From NCBI RefSeq assembly GCF_026625605.1, contig NZ_CP113054.1, positions 1 to 64,000 on the forward strand: 64,000 nucleotides of DNA, given 5' to 3'. Within the stretch, counting starts at the first letter, position 1. Each line of letters starts with the position of its first letter. Of this stretch, positions 1 to 13,458 are shown piece by piece. The DNA is from Luteolibacter sp. SL250 (GTDB lineage Bacteria; Verrucomicrobiota; Verrucomicrobiia; Verrucomicrobiales; Akkermansiaceae). A program made the position numbers and the translations under genes. The notes under the pieces were generated by a model. It made no database searches. It saw only the letters and a list, made by a program, of their open reading frames with translations, and was not told the origin of the DNA.

Positions 1-187
1 AATCCTGATGTCTCTTTGACTTCAAAACTGGGTCTCTGATGAGCATGAGCTCGGGGTGACAACTGCAAGCTTTCTGGAGCCAGCCCGCTCGCTGACATCC
101 ACACGGAGAGTGCATTCTTCATTCAACTGCGGCCTCGATTGTTTCAGGCCATTCACGGTCACTTGTAACTTCCAATTCCAAAAAATA

Positions 188-3023
<2,836 letters not shown>

Positions 3024-3243
3024 ATATTTTGAAATCAGCTGTTAATGAAGTCTCCAGCTTGCTTCTCGCGAAGCAGTTCTGTTCTGATCTTCTATTTAAC
3101 GGTCAGTGTTTCCACTGACTTGCCGTAAAAATTTGATGTATATTTGGGAATTAGAATATTTCCAAGGACCGTTGTAAGAATGGCTCTTTTTTGAACAATC
3201 TTAACTTTGCAGTCTCTTAAAAAATGTCATTTCTCCATGTGGA

Positions 3244-3254
3244 TGTCAAAGAGC
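3244..3254 (-). promoter_or_regulatory. boxA-like antitermination site, 16S-23S spacer
   Basis: On the minus strand this reads GCTCTTTGACA, close to the rrn boxA consensus (TGCTCTTTAACA). It lies between tRNA-Ile and 23S, where bacterial rRNA operons usually carry a second boxA to reload the Nus antitermination complex. The same 11-mer occurs in the 16S leader. The role is inferred from sequence and position. Confidence 0.6.
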
Positions 3255-3310
3255 GGACTTCGTCCGACAGTATCGCTTCGTTCAGAAGATCCTTGTTTCC
3301 GTTCCGTGGA

Positions 3311-3387
<77 letters not shown>

Positions 3388-3447
3388 CTTTGGATTCCAT
3401 GACTCGTGTTCCCCGTTTGACCGGAGCTCGAGACGAACCGTGAAAGA

Positions 3448-3523
<76 letters not shown>

Positions 3524-3748
3524 TTTTACCGGAGGTCGGAAATTTGTTTCTTCTGACTTCAAAAGAGGAAGAAAGACTGAATTGAGCGCCGCGTGACCTG
3601 ATTAAAGACGCGGACGGGATTCTATTTAAGTGTTCAAGTTGGGAACCATTGCTGGTTACCCTAAGCCAACGTCTTTCCATCGTTGCCGATGGCTAGCGGG
3701 GCTTCGACCTTTCGCAGGGACCGTGAGAACGGTTTGCGAATTTCTCCG

Positions 3749-5291
<1,543 letters not shown>

Positions 5292-5650
5292 AATGCCATG
5301 ACTGTTAGTTTTTTAAAAACCACTTAGATCATGGCGACGTTCGGACTTTCGTCCGGACCTGTAAGGCTATCTCACCTTACTCCCGCGCGTCGGGGCTTAA
5401 CCGACCGCGCGGCGCACAATTCAATCTTTTTCCTCTTCCCAACAGACCCACTTGTTATCCAGTGAAGAACGGTTTCTTTTCTTCGGTTTCCCGAGGAGAA
5501 TCCCCGCCACTGGCACGCGGCCTGCTGAGCCATACTGTCAAAGAGCTTGTTTCGAGGGGACTAAAAAGCCGATCAGTGTTGGGAGGTGTTAAACCTCGCA
5601 CCGATCGACTGAGAGTCTCTCGCGTCGCCCGCTGTCGTGGCGACGGGGAG
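5292..5650 (-). other. 16S leader region with stacked hairpins
   Basis: Untranslated leader of the rRNA operon. Three hairpins lie next to the mature 16S end: CGGAC/GTCCG at 5342-5355, GTAAGG/CCTTAC at 5361-5380, and a GC-rich stem CCGCGCG..CGCGCGG at 5383-5412. Another imperfect stem spans about 5570-5607. These probably guide rRNA folding and RNase processing. No protein gene is credible here; the short reading frames have no supporting features. Confidence 0.6.
5536..5546 (-). promoter_or_regulatory. boxA-like antitermination site, 16S leader
   Basis: Minus-strand GCTCTTTGACA, identical over 11 bases to the spacer copy at 3244-3254 and close to the rrn boxA consensus. Its position between the proposed promoter and 16S fits a Nus-factor loading site. 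Confidence 0.6.
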
Positions 5651-5705
5651 ACCCTACCAGACACGACCCCCGCGGGTCAATGTCTTTTTGAATAGTTTTT
5701 TGGAA
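5651..5705 (-). promoter_or_regulatory. candidate rRNA operon promoter with UP-like element
   Basis: On the minus strand TTGACC (5680-5675) and TAGGGT (5656-5651) are separated by 18 bases. Directly upstream is an A/T-rich stretch (about 5681-5705, with runs of A and T) resembling an UP element. Transcription would begin near 5644 and run through boxA into 16S. The -10 is a weak match, so this is a best candidate rather than a certain promoter. Confidence 0.45.
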
Positions 5706-5881
5706 ATTGTTCGGATGCTTTTAATAACCCATTAAAAAAGAGCTAATTACGAATTTCATTTTTTCTTCAGAAATTCGCCCCAGATGCTCGGAATCACTCA
5801 AGATTGCCCCGGCGAAATACAAAAACTGGTCGTCGGAGCATTGGTGAACGCGCCTCCACATGGAGATCATTGCATTCAATT

Positions 5882-5909
5882 ATTCACCATCAATTTATTG
5901 ATGGTGAAT
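5882..5909. repeat. 28-bp perfect palindrome upstream of the RND pump gene
   Basis: ATTCACCATCAAT and ATTGATGGTGAAT form a perfect 13-bp inverted repeat separated by TT. It lies between the divergent rRNA promoter and the RND gene, in an AT-rich gap (5706-6169) with no convincing gene. It could be an operator or a cruciform/hairpin element. No partner regulator is adjacent. Confidence 0.6.
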
Positions 5910-6169
5910 TTGTTATGGTATCCATACAGGAGCATGACGGAACATTCATCGTGGAAGACGCGCCCGGCGAATCATGTGAAGGCTATTCAGCAGGGTTGAT
6001 CACAAGGGCATTCCCTCCCGGGATTCGGGGCTCAGATCGACAATTGCGTTCAATATTCGGGAATAAAACGAGTGTTCCAGGCTCGGTAACTTCGTTAGTT
6101 TCATTCCGTTCGAACTTTCAAACGGCCTACGGGCCCTTGGTTTCCAATTCGACAGCCAATCTCCTTCTC

Positions 6170-9100
6170 ATGTGGATCGTCCGCTTCGCACTTCGTTTCC
6201 GTTACACCATCGGGGTTTTCGCCATTCTGATCCTCCTCTTCGGGGTGATATCCGCCCGCAGGATGTCGACTGACATCCTTCCCGTGGTTGAGAGCCCGGA
6301 GATCACGCTGGTCTGGACCTACAGTGGTCTCAACGCGAAGGAAATGGCGTCCAAGCTCACCTCGTTCTCAGAGATTGCCACGCTCAACAATGTGGATGAC
6401 CTGCTGGAGGTCCGCTCCGACACGACCAACGGCGTCGGTCTGGTGAAGCTGAAGTTCCAGCCCTACGTGAAGATCGAGATGGCGCTCACGCAGGCCACCG
6501 CGGTTTCGCAGACGATCCTGAGGCGGATGCCCAGCGGCACGACCCCTCCGCTCATCGTCCAGACCAGTCCGTCCAGTGTTCCGATCCTGCAGCTTGTCGT
6601 TTCCTCGGACTCCATGACAGACGGCCAGCTCTATGACTATGCGCGTCTGGCGCTGCGCGCGCAGATCCAGAGCATCCCCGGCATGCGGATCTCCCTGCCC
6701 TATGGTGGAGCCGCCCGCCAGGTCACCATCGATCTGAATCCCGAGGCCCTCAATGCTTTCGACCTTTCCCCGGCGGATGTGAACCGCGCCGTCGGCAGCC
6801 AGAACCTCACCTTGCCATCCGGGGTCCTCCGCGAGAACGACCGCGAGCTGCCCGTGGCCATCAATGCGAGTCCGGAGTCCGTGGGGGCGTTCCTCGACCT
6901 GCCGATAAAAACGGTCGGCGGCCGCATCGTCCTCCTGCGGGATGTGGCGAATGTCCGCGATGGCGAGGCGCTCTCCACCAACGTCGCCCGGCTCAACGGC
7001 CAGAACGCGGTGATGGTATCCGTGATGAAGCTGGGGAGCTCATCTACGGTGGATATCGTAGATGGCATCCTCGCCAGGATGGATGAGATCCGGAAGGCCG
7101 CCCCGGAAGGCGTGCGGGTGGAACCGATCTTCGACCAGTCCGTGTTCGTGAAGGCGGCCACCGCCTCCGTGCTGAAGGAGATCGTCCTCGTCGGCTCCCT
7201 GGTCGCTCTGGTGGTGATGCTGTTCCTCGGCTCCTACCGCTCGACCATGATCGTCCTCACCTCCATCCCGCTGGCCCTGCTGTGTTCCATCATGGGCCTC
7301 AACCTGGCGGGCGCGACGTTCAACCTCATGACGCTCGGCGGCCTTTCCCTGGTCATCGGCATCCTGGTGGACAACGCGCTGGTGGAGATCGAAAACATCA
7401 AGCGGCAGATCTCCCTGGGTAAAACCGTTCGCCAGGCGATCCTCGACGGAGCGGCGCAGGTCGCGTTCCCGGAGTTCGTCTCAACGCTGGGCATCTGCAT
7501 CGTTTTCATGCCCATCTTCATGCTGACGGGCACGGCCGCCTTCGTGTTCAAACCCCTCGCGCTGGCGGTCATCTTCGCCATGGCGGCCAGCTACCTGCTC
7601 TCCCGCACGCTGGTCCCCACCCTGGCGTTCATGATGCTGCCTTCCGAAGTGGAAGCGGAGAAAAAGCCGCCGGGCATCCTGCGGAAGCTCCACCACGGGA
7701 TCGAGTCCACCGTGGATCGCCTCGCCGCCTTCCAGGGAATGATCCTCGGCCTTTTCCTGCGCCGGTGGATCCTCATCGCCCTCATCTTGCTCGGCGTGTT
7801 CGCCACCGGCTTGTTCTCCGCAAAGCACCTGAAGCGCGAATTCTTCCCCGTCACGGACGCCGGGTTGATGAGTCTTTTCCTGCGCGTGCCGGAAGGCACC
7901 CGGATCGAGGACACCGGCCGCGTATTCGCCGAGGTCCACCGTGAAATCCGGCGGATCATCCCCGCGGCAGAGCTCGAGTTCGTCGCGGAAAACATCGGCG
8001 CGCCTTATTCCGTGAACCAAGCATGGGTTCCCACGACTGCGGTGGGCTCCTATGACGGTGAGATCCTCGTGCAGTTGAAGGAGGGTCACCAACCGACCGC
8101 CCGCTACATGGCGGAGGTGAGGACCATGCTGAAGGAAAGGTTCCCCACCCTCCAGTCCTTCTTCCGTCCTGCGGACGCGACCAGCCAGACACTCGCCTCC
8201 GGCTCGCCCACCACCTTCGAGGTGCGCTTCGTCGGGCGCGATGTGCCGGGAAATGTGAAGCTGGCGAAGGACCTTGTGGAGCGCTTCAAGAATGTGCCGG
8301 GTGCGGTGGATGTCACCCTCCGCGAGGTGCTGGGGCTTCCGGAATTCTACCTGGAGATCGACCGTATCAAAGCCGCGCAGCTCGGCATCACGCAGCAGGA
8401 TGCGGTTTCCTCCCTGCTCACCTTCCTCGGATCCGGCGGCAGTGTTTCCTCCAGCTTCTGGTCGGACCCCGTCAATGGATCATCGTATGAGGTGCAGGTG
8501 ATCGCACCTCCGGCGAAGGTCGACTCCTCGGAAATGCTGCTCCAGCTTCCCATCCGGTCATCCACTGGAGGAGAGCCGGTCCTGTTGGGTGCGTTCGCCA
8601 AACTCAGCGAACGGAAGAACCCTGCGAGCGTCTCCCGCTCCACCATGCTCCCCACCTACACCGTGGTGGCGAACATCCAGGACCGGGACCTGGGAGCCGT
8701 GACAACGGACCTGGAAAAAATCCTCACGGATCTCCGGAAGCATCTCAAGCCGAGCAACCGCATCGAGCTGGCCGGACAGGCCGCGCTGATGCGCTCCGCC
8801 TACAGCGAGCTCCTGACCGGCCTGGTGCTTTCCGCGGTGCTGGTCTTCCTGGTGATGGTGGTGAACTTCCAGTCGTGGTCCATGCCGTTCATCGCCATCA
8901 GCGGACTTCCTGTCGCCGTATCCGGCGCTGCATTCGCGCTGTGGCTCACCGGCACCCCATTGAGCGTGCCCGCGCTCATGGGCATCATCATGGTGGTGGG
9001 GGTCTCCACGGCCAACAGCGTGCTCGTCACCAGTTTCGCCCGCGACCGGTGGGCGGACGGACTGACCGGCGCCGCCGCCGCCCTGGAAGCGGCCACCACA

Positions 9101-9346
9101 CGTCTCCGGCCTGTGATGATGACCGCCATGGCCATGATTCTGGGCGTCATTCCCATGGCCATCGGCCACGGGGAAGGCGGGGAGCAGAACGCCCCGCTGG
9201 GCCGCGCGGTCATCGGCGGCCTCGTCTTCGGCACCATGGCCTCCCTTTTCCTCGTGCCCACCGTCTTCGCCTGGATGAAACGCCGTATCCACTCGGACAA
9301 GCCGCATCCGGCCGACACCGTCACCGCAGGGCCATCCGCCCATTGA
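6170..9346 (+). CDS. RND-family efflux transporter permease
   Basis: Inner-membrane proton-driven pump of the AcrB/HAE-type RND superfamily, 1,058 residues (usual size about 1,030-1,060). It has an N-terminal membrane helix (residues ~10-30), two large periplasmic loops, and 12 predicted helices in the standard 1+5 arrangement, twice. TM4 contains GILVDNALVEIEN, so Asp401 of the proton relay is kept while the second Asp of AcrB is Asn402, a variant common in some RND branches. The frame stays open upstream to about 5804, but homology begins at the ATG at 6170, so that start was chosen. The gene is followed 49 bp later by its adaptor. Substrate is unknown (drug- or lipid-like is likelier than metal). 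Confidence 0.93.
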   Translation: MWIVRFALRFRYTIGVFAILILLFGVISARRMSTDILPVVESPEITLVWTYSGLNAKEMASKLTSFSEIATLNNVDDLLEVRSDTTNGVGLVKLKFQPYVKIEMALTQATAVSQTILRRMPSGTTPPLIVQTSPSSVPILQLVVSSDSMTDGQLYDYARLALRAQIQSIPGMRISLPYGGAARQVTIDLNPEALNAFDLSPADVNRAVGSQNLTLPSGVLRENDRELPVAINASPESVGAFLDLPIKTVGGRIVLLRDVANVRDGEALSTNVARLNGQNAVMVSVMKLGSSSTVDIVDGILARMDEIRKAAPEGVRVEPIFDQSVFVKAATASVLKEIVLVGSLVALVVMLFLGSYRSTMIVLTSIPLALLCSIMGLNLAGATFNLMTLGGLSLVIGILVDNALVEIENIKRQISLGKTVRQAILDGAAQVAFPEFVSTLGICIVFMPIFMLTGTAAFVFKPLALAVIFAMAASYLLSRTLVPTLAFMMLPSEVEAEKKPPGILRKLHHGIESTVDRLAAFQGMILGLFLRRWILIALILLGVFATGLFSAKHLKREFFPVTDAGLMSLFLRVPEGTRIEDTGRVFAEVHREIRRIIPAAELEFVAENIGAPYSVNQAWVPTTAVGSYDGEILVQLKEGHQPTARYMAEVRTMLKERFPTLQSFFRPADATSQTLASGSPTTFEVRFVGRDVPGNVKLAKDLVERFKNVPGAVDVTLREVLGLPEFYLEIDRIKAAQLGITQQDAVSSLLTFLGSGGSVSSSFWSDPVNGSSYEVQVIAPPAKVDSSEMLLQLPIRSSTGGEPVLLGAFAKLSERKNPASVSRSTMLPTYTVVANIQDRDLGAVTTDLEKILTDLRKHLKPSNRIELAGQAALMRSAYSELLTGLVLSAVLVFLVMVVNFQSWSMPFIAISGLPVAVSGAAFALWLTGTPLSVPALMGIIMVVGVSTANSVLVTSFARDRWADGLTGAAAALEAATTRLRPVMMTAMAMILGVIPMAIGHGEGGEQNAPLGRAVIGGLVFGTMASLFLVPTVFAWMKRRIHSDKPHPADTVTAGPSAH

Positions 9347-9395
9347 AATCAACCGTTCCTGAACTACACTCCAGCCCTTCACTTTTCCGCATTCC

Positions 9396-10481
9396 ATGAA
9401 ATCCACCGCCGCCTCCCTGTTTCTCGCCCTGTCCGCGATCCCCGGCGCGACCGCCCAGCAACCGGCCGAAGTCCGCACCGCCAACCCCTCCGCTCCGGAA
9501 GGTGAGATCGTGCTCCAGGCAACCGGACGCACCGCCCCGGCAAAGCAGGCCCGCCTCTTCTCCCGCGCCACCGGCATCATCAATGAGCGCCGCGTCGACA
9601 TCGGCGACCGGGTGAAGGAAGGGGACGTCCTCGCCGTCATCGCCGCCCCTGAGATCCACCACGGGATCGACGCCGCGAAAGCGAAGGTTGAACAAATGAA
9701 GGCACGCAAGGAGCTCGCCGCAGCCCTCCTTTCCCGGGGCGAATCCCTCGCCGCCAGCAATGCCTTCTCCAAGGAAACCCTGGATGAACGGCGCTCCACC
9801 ACCAAAACCGCGGAAGCGGACCTCCTCGCCGCGGAGGCGGACCTGCGCTCGCTCGAGGAAATGCAGCGCTTCCTGGTCATCCGCGCGCCTTTTGACGGAA
9901 CCATCACCGCGCGCCGTGTGGACATCGGCGACCACGTGATCGGGGATCAGGCCTCGGAAAATGCCTGGCTCTTCGACATCGCCCAGTTGAAGGAACTCCG
10001 CATGGTGCTCTTCGTGCCGCCGGCAACCGCCCTGCGGATCCAGAACGGCGAGGAAGCGAGCGTCCATTTCAGCGACCTGCCGAGCCGCGAGTTCGCCGGA
10101 AAGGTCAGCCGCTCCAGCGGCATGATCGACAGCACCTCCGGCACCATGCAGGTCGAGCTCACCCTGCCGAACGCCGATTTCGTACTCCCTGCGGGACTTT
10201 CCGGCATCGCGAAGATCAAATCCCAGGCCGCAAATGCGGTGCTCATGATTCCGTCGAACGCCGTCGCCAACCGCGACGGCATCCCGAATGTCGCCCTGGT
10301 GGAGAACGGCAAGGTGAAGTTCCAGGCCATCAAACCGGGCCGCACCATGGGACCGAGGATCGAGATCCTCTCCGGACTCACTGCGGATGGCCAGGTCATC
10401 ATCAGCCCGAACTCCCTGCTTCGCGACGGAGACCCCGTGAACGCCACTCCGATGGCCGTCACGGCTAAAAAAGGCTCCTAG
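9396..10481 (+). CDS. RND periplasmic adaptor (membrane fusion protein)
   Basis: HlyD/AcrA-type adaptor of 361 residues linking an RND pump to an outer-membrane channel. It has a signal peptide (cleavage about residue 20, after ATA), a split lipoyl domain (VDIGDRVKEGD near residue 65 and VDIGDHVIGD near 170), an intervening alpha-hairpin rich in Ala/Glu/Lys (~85-150), then beta-barrel and membrane-proximal domains. It lies just downstream of the pump, the reverse of the usual adaptor-pump order. No TolC-like gene is present, so an unlinked channel must be used. Its stop codon overlaps the convergent S4-protein gene at a CTAG palindrome. Confidence 0.92.
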   Translation: MKSTAASLFLALSAIPGATAQQPAEVRTANPSAPEGEIVLQATGRTAPAKQARLFSRATGIINERRVDIGDRVKEGDVLAVIAAPEIHHGIDAAKAKVEQMKARKELAAALLSRGESLAASNAFSKETLDERRSTTKTAEADLLAAEADLRSLEEMQRFLVIRAPFDGTITARRVDIGDHVIGDQASENAWLFDIAQLKELRMVLFVPPATALRIQNGEEASVHFSDLPSREFAGKVSRSSGMIDSTSGTMQVELTLPNADFVLPAGLSGIAKIKSQAANAVLMIPSNAVANRDGIPNVALVENGKVKFQAIKPGRTMGPRIEILSGLTADGQVIISPNSLLRDGDPVNATPMAVTAKKGS

Positions 10482-10855
10482 TCCCAAAAACCGCGGATCC
10501 TCCCGATCTGGCGGCGCTCCTTTTTCGTGGGGCGGCCGCCTGCATCGCGCCTGTCCTGAAGGGCCTGTTTGTTGGCCACCACCACGGAGGGATCTGTCAA
10601 TTCTTCGTAGCAGGCCTGGGCCAACGGCGCGCCCACGCGTTTCTCGATCAGGCCCAGCACGCGGATCACCCGCTGTCCCGGCCCATCCGGGAAAGGAAGC
10701 TCGATCACATCGCCGGGGCGCAAACCCGTGGCCGGCTTCACCAGGTGCCCCGCGCGGTGGATTTTCTCCAGCTCGCAGGTGTTCGCCGCCTGTGACCTTG
10801 TCTTGAAAAACCGGGTGGCCCACAGCCACTTGTCCGCACGCGCGCTTTCCATCAT
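10478..10855 (-). CDS. S4-domain RNA-binding protein, Hsp15/HslR-like
   Basis: Small basic protein (124-125 residues) with an N-terminal S4 RNA-binding fold (residues ~5-60: RADKWLWATRFFKTRSQA...) and a basic C-terminal tail, as in Hsp15, which recycles stalled 50S subunits carrying nascent chains. Two adjacent ATG codons are possible starts. A GGGAGG ribosome-binding site is 5 bases from the second (10852) but only 2 from the first, so the second is likelier. It is convergent with the RND adaptor gene, and the two stop codons overlap. Confidence 0.85.
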   Translation of the reverse strand: MMESARADKWLWATRFFKTRSQAANTCELEKIHRAGHLVKPATGLRPGDVIELPFPDGPGQRVIRVLGLIEKRVGAPLAQACYEELTDPSVVVANKQALQDRRDAGGRPTKKERRQIGRIRGFWD

Positions 10856-10986
10856 ATCCTCCCGTCATTCTAGCCCCATCCCCGCGCCTCCGCCAAGGGC
10901 CTTGTGGGGGTCCGCCAGACCGGGATTTCCCCCAAGTGCGTTGCCAGGACTTGCCGCGCGGTCCTCCGCCCTCTACCACATCTTCC

Positions 10987-11553
10987 GTGGCCGGAAAAAA
11001 CATCGTCTATTTCGATCTCGAAACACAGCGCAGCGGCAATGACGTCGGCGGCTTCGCCAACAAGAACAAGATGGGGGTTTCCGTCGCCGTGACTTACAGC
11101 ACCGCCCGCGGAACCTACGAAATCTACCCGGAGAGCGAGATGGACAAGCTGGGTGAGGAACTCGTCCGTGCGGACCTGGTGGTGGGATGGAACCACATCT
11201 ACTTCGACTACCCCGTTCTCCAGCCCTACATCTTCCACACGCTCGCGGAGCAAACCATCAATCTGGACATGATGGCGGACCTGGAAACAAAGCTCGGCTT
11301 CCGGCTGAAGCTCGACTCCGTCGCCTCCGCGTCACTGGGCGCGGGCAAGAGCGCCGACGGCCTGGACGCCCTCAAATGGTGGCAGGAACACAAAAAGACC
11401 GGCAACTACGAGCCGCTCCGGAAAATCGCCGAGTACTGCGCCTTCGACGTGAAGGTGACCCGGCTCGTCCACGAATACGCCCTCCAGCACGGGATGCTCA
11501 AATACGACGACCGGAACGGCGGCATCAGTGAGATCGCCGTGGACTGGGCATAG
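10987..11553 (+). CDS. DEDDy-type 3'-5' exonuclease domain protein (RNase H-like fold)
   Basis: Predicted nuclease of about 188 residues. Exo motifs are visible: YFDLET (Asp10, Glu12), WNHIYFDYPVL (Asp74) and Y150-CAF-D154, giving the DEDDy set of DnaQ-like exonucleases. It resembles the stand-alone YprB/RNase H-like proteins rather than a polymerase subunit. The start is taken as the GTG at 10987, where the first beta-strand begins; the 17 codons before it look non-coding. Substrate (RNA or DNA) cannot be told from sequence. Confidence 0.75.
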   Translation: MAGKNIVYFDLETQRSGNDVGGFANKNKMGVSVAVTYSTARGTYEIYPESEMDKLGEELVRADLVVGWNHIYFDYPVLQPYIFHTLAEQTINLDMMADLETKLGFRLKLDSVASASLGAGKSADGLDALKWWQEHKKTGNYEPLRKIAEYCAFDVKVTRLVHEYALQHGMLKYDDRNGGISEIAVDWA

Positions 11554-11560
11554 ACGCCTC

Positions 11561-11668
11561 TCAGGCCCAGCCGATCATCTGGAACACCTTGTACACGGTG
11601 TAGATGAAGGTCAGGATCAGCGCGACGAGGAAGATCTTCGTGGCGGTTTCGATGGAGCTGCGGGTCAT
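11561..11668 (-). CDS. 35-residue single-pass membrane protein
   Basis: Short reading frame translating to a peptide beginning MTRSSIETATKIF, with one hydrophobic helix (about residues 12-32) and ending in MIGWA. The ATG is followed by a complete membrane segment and an in-frame TGA, with no frame interruption. It fills the gap between the nuclease gene and the regulator gene. Short hydrophobic peptides of this kind occur widely as unannotated genes. I do not recognise a family. Confidence 0.45.
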   Translation of the reverse strand: MTRSSIETATKIFLVALILTFIYTVYKVFQMIGWA

Positions 11669-11718
11669 GGCGGCGTTCTCTTAAGCGTTCGCCCGCCGGG
11701 AGCCAAGGGAAAATCCCA

Positions 11719-12849
11719 TCACCGCCGGTTGGCAATGCGGTATTCCTTCGGCGTCACCCCGAACCGCTGCCTGAAGAGATTCACCAGCGCGCTCGCCGTC
11801 CTGAATCCGGAGCGCTCGGCGATTTCCTGGAGGGAAAGGTCGGAAGACGCCAGGAGCCTGGTCGCCAGGTCAAAGTGGGCCTGCCAGATTTCCTCATGCA
11901 GCGTCCGCCCTGTCAGCTTGCTGAAACGTCCTTCCAACGACCGCCGGGATATGGTGGTCGCCGCCACCACGTCTTTCACATTGATGGTCCTGAACGCGTT
12001 CTCCCGGATGAACTGGAGCGCGGATACCACCGCCTCATCCTCGAAAGCGAAGACATTCGTCGACTGCCGCTCCACCACATGGGCGGGCGGGATCAGGATC
12101 GGATCCTCCGGAACCGGACCACCGCTGAAAATATGGTTGAGCAGCCTGGCCGCCTCATAGCCCCGGCGCTCCATATCCACCTCCAGGCTGGAAAGCGTCG
12201 GCGAGGACAGCTCGCAGAGCTGCTCGTAGTTGCCGATTCCCAGCACGGAAACCTCTCCCGGCACACGGATACCCAGCCGCCAGCAGGCTTCGATCACCAT
12301 CGATGCCTCACGATCACCCGTTGCCGCCAGCCCCAACGGCTTCGGCAGACTTTCCAGCCACGCATCCAGCTTCCCCTCTTCCCGGGTTGAACTTTGGAAG
12401 ACCGACGTCTCGATGCCGGCTTCCTTCGCCTTCGCAACGAAACCGCTGCAGCGCCCTTCGGACAAGGTCGCCTTCCTGTTCGCCACAAAGGCGAGATTCC
12501 TGAATCCACGCCCCAGCAGGAACTTCGCGGCCATCTCCCCGGTCGCCCCCGCATCACCGATCACGTCGATCAGGCTCGAGCTCTCAACCCTCCCTGTCAC
12601 ATTGATGACGGGAATATCGCGGTGCTTCGCCGCGTCACTGAACCGGTCGTCGATCGCCGTACAGATGATCGCGTCCCCTTTCCAGGTTTTGACCAGATCC
12701 GCCAGCTCATGGTTCTCGCGATCAAAGAACGCCATCCTCCATTCCGGCTTCTGCTGGGCATACCGGCTGATGCCGTCCAGGATCTTGTGCCCATATCCAT
12801 TTAGGGCATCAATCATCAACCCTATGTGAAACGTCGTCCTCTTCGCCAT
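11719..12849 (-). CDS. XylR-type transcriptional regulator (LacI-like sensor plus AraC DNA-binding domain)
   Basis: About 376 residues. The N-terminal two-thirds is a periplasmic-binding-protein-like sugar sensor (HIGLMIDALNGYG at the start, then alternating beta-alpha units). The C-terminal ~100 residues are an AraC/XylS double helix-turn-helix (TISRRSLEGRFSKLTGRT and LQEIAERSGFRTAS...LVNLFRQRFGVTPKEYR). This matches the XylR family common in Planctomycetes and Verrucomicrobia, which controls sugar use. The frame is open upstream to 13131, but the ATG at 12849 begins the conserved region. No sugar-catabolic operon is adjacent, so it may act at a distance. Confidence 0.88.
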   Translation of the reverse strand: MAKRTTFHIGLMIDALNGYGHKILDGISRYAQQKPEWRMAFFDRENHELADLVKTWKGDAIICTAIDDRFSDAAKHRDIPVINVTGRVESSSLIDVIGDAGATGEMAAKFLLGRGFRNLAFVANRKATLSEGRCSGFVAKAKEAGIETSVFQSSTREEGKLDAWLESLPKPLGLAATGDREASMVIEACWRLGIRVPGEVSVLGIGNYEQLCELSSPTLSSLEVDMERRGYEAARLLNHIFSGGPVPEDPILIPPAHVVERQSTNVFAFEDEAVVSALQFIRENAFRTINVKDVVAATTISRRSLEGRFSKLTGRTLHEEIWQAHFDLATRLLASSDLSLQEIAERSGFRTASALVNLFRQRFGVTPKEYRIANRR

Positions 12850-13458
12850 CTTCCCGGAAAGGAATCTATCCGGTTCGGATGGAGTTTGTAAATACTTACT
12901 CCAATGATTAACAAGCACTTCCGAGTGCGTATCTTTGAAATCGATTGCGGCATGGTTAAATAAATCATCACCTGCATCTACGGGATCATTCATGGTCGTT
13001 TGCATCGCAGGGACAGCCTTTGGAGTTTGGATTCGAGGGGGGCGGAGGGAATCCCCGAATCGCTTCGTTTCAATCACTTGAGCCAGCACCAGCAGGACGG
13101 AAGGTTCATTTGGCGTCGGGTTCCGATCCATGCCATGTCCACCATCCTACCATATCAACCGGCCCGGATCCCTCCCCTGAACGGGGGATGTCATAGCAAT
13201 TCATCCCTCCACTCCTGAAACTCTTCATCCTCCTTCACCTTCATCAGGTATAATAAAAAGAGCATGTGAACAAAGGCCCAGTCCCGCCACCATACAGGCT
13301 CAGGTGGAGGGGATGCCAGCCGCAGGATGGAGAAGGTCATCCATCGAGCGGACCAGGGATCTGTGAAATTGCGGCGACCGTCCCGCGAAAACCCGATGAA
13401 TTCCAACCGAAAGTTCCGCTTGTATGTTCCGGCCCGCGCTCGTACTCCCGGTGCACGC
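12850..13458. other. intergenic region, possible gene remnant on minus strand
   Basis: About 600 bp between the XylR-type regulator and the next gene, with AT content higher than its neighbours near 12880-12970, which may hold the regulator's promoter. On the minus strand from an ATG at 13340 to 13191 there is a 49-codon frame whose last ~25 residues (LLYLMKVKEDEEFQEW...) look protein-like: hydrophobic, then strongly acidic. It could be a small gene or the tail of a decayed one. I do not recognise a family. Confidence 0.3.

Noticed and set aside
1..187. Possible 5S rRNA gene at the window edge
   Set aside because: No 5S-like sequence was recognised in the first 187 bases; the 5S gene probably lies outside the window.
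5804..6169. N-terminal extension of the RND pump by 122 residues
   Set aside because: The extension has no transporter-like features and no signal; homology starts at the ATG at 6170, and the region looks intergenic.
8558..9925. Long minus-strand frame opposite the RND and adaptor genes
   Set aside because: It is antisense to strongly recognisable genes and the protein is compositionally biased, as expected for a high-GC shadow frame.
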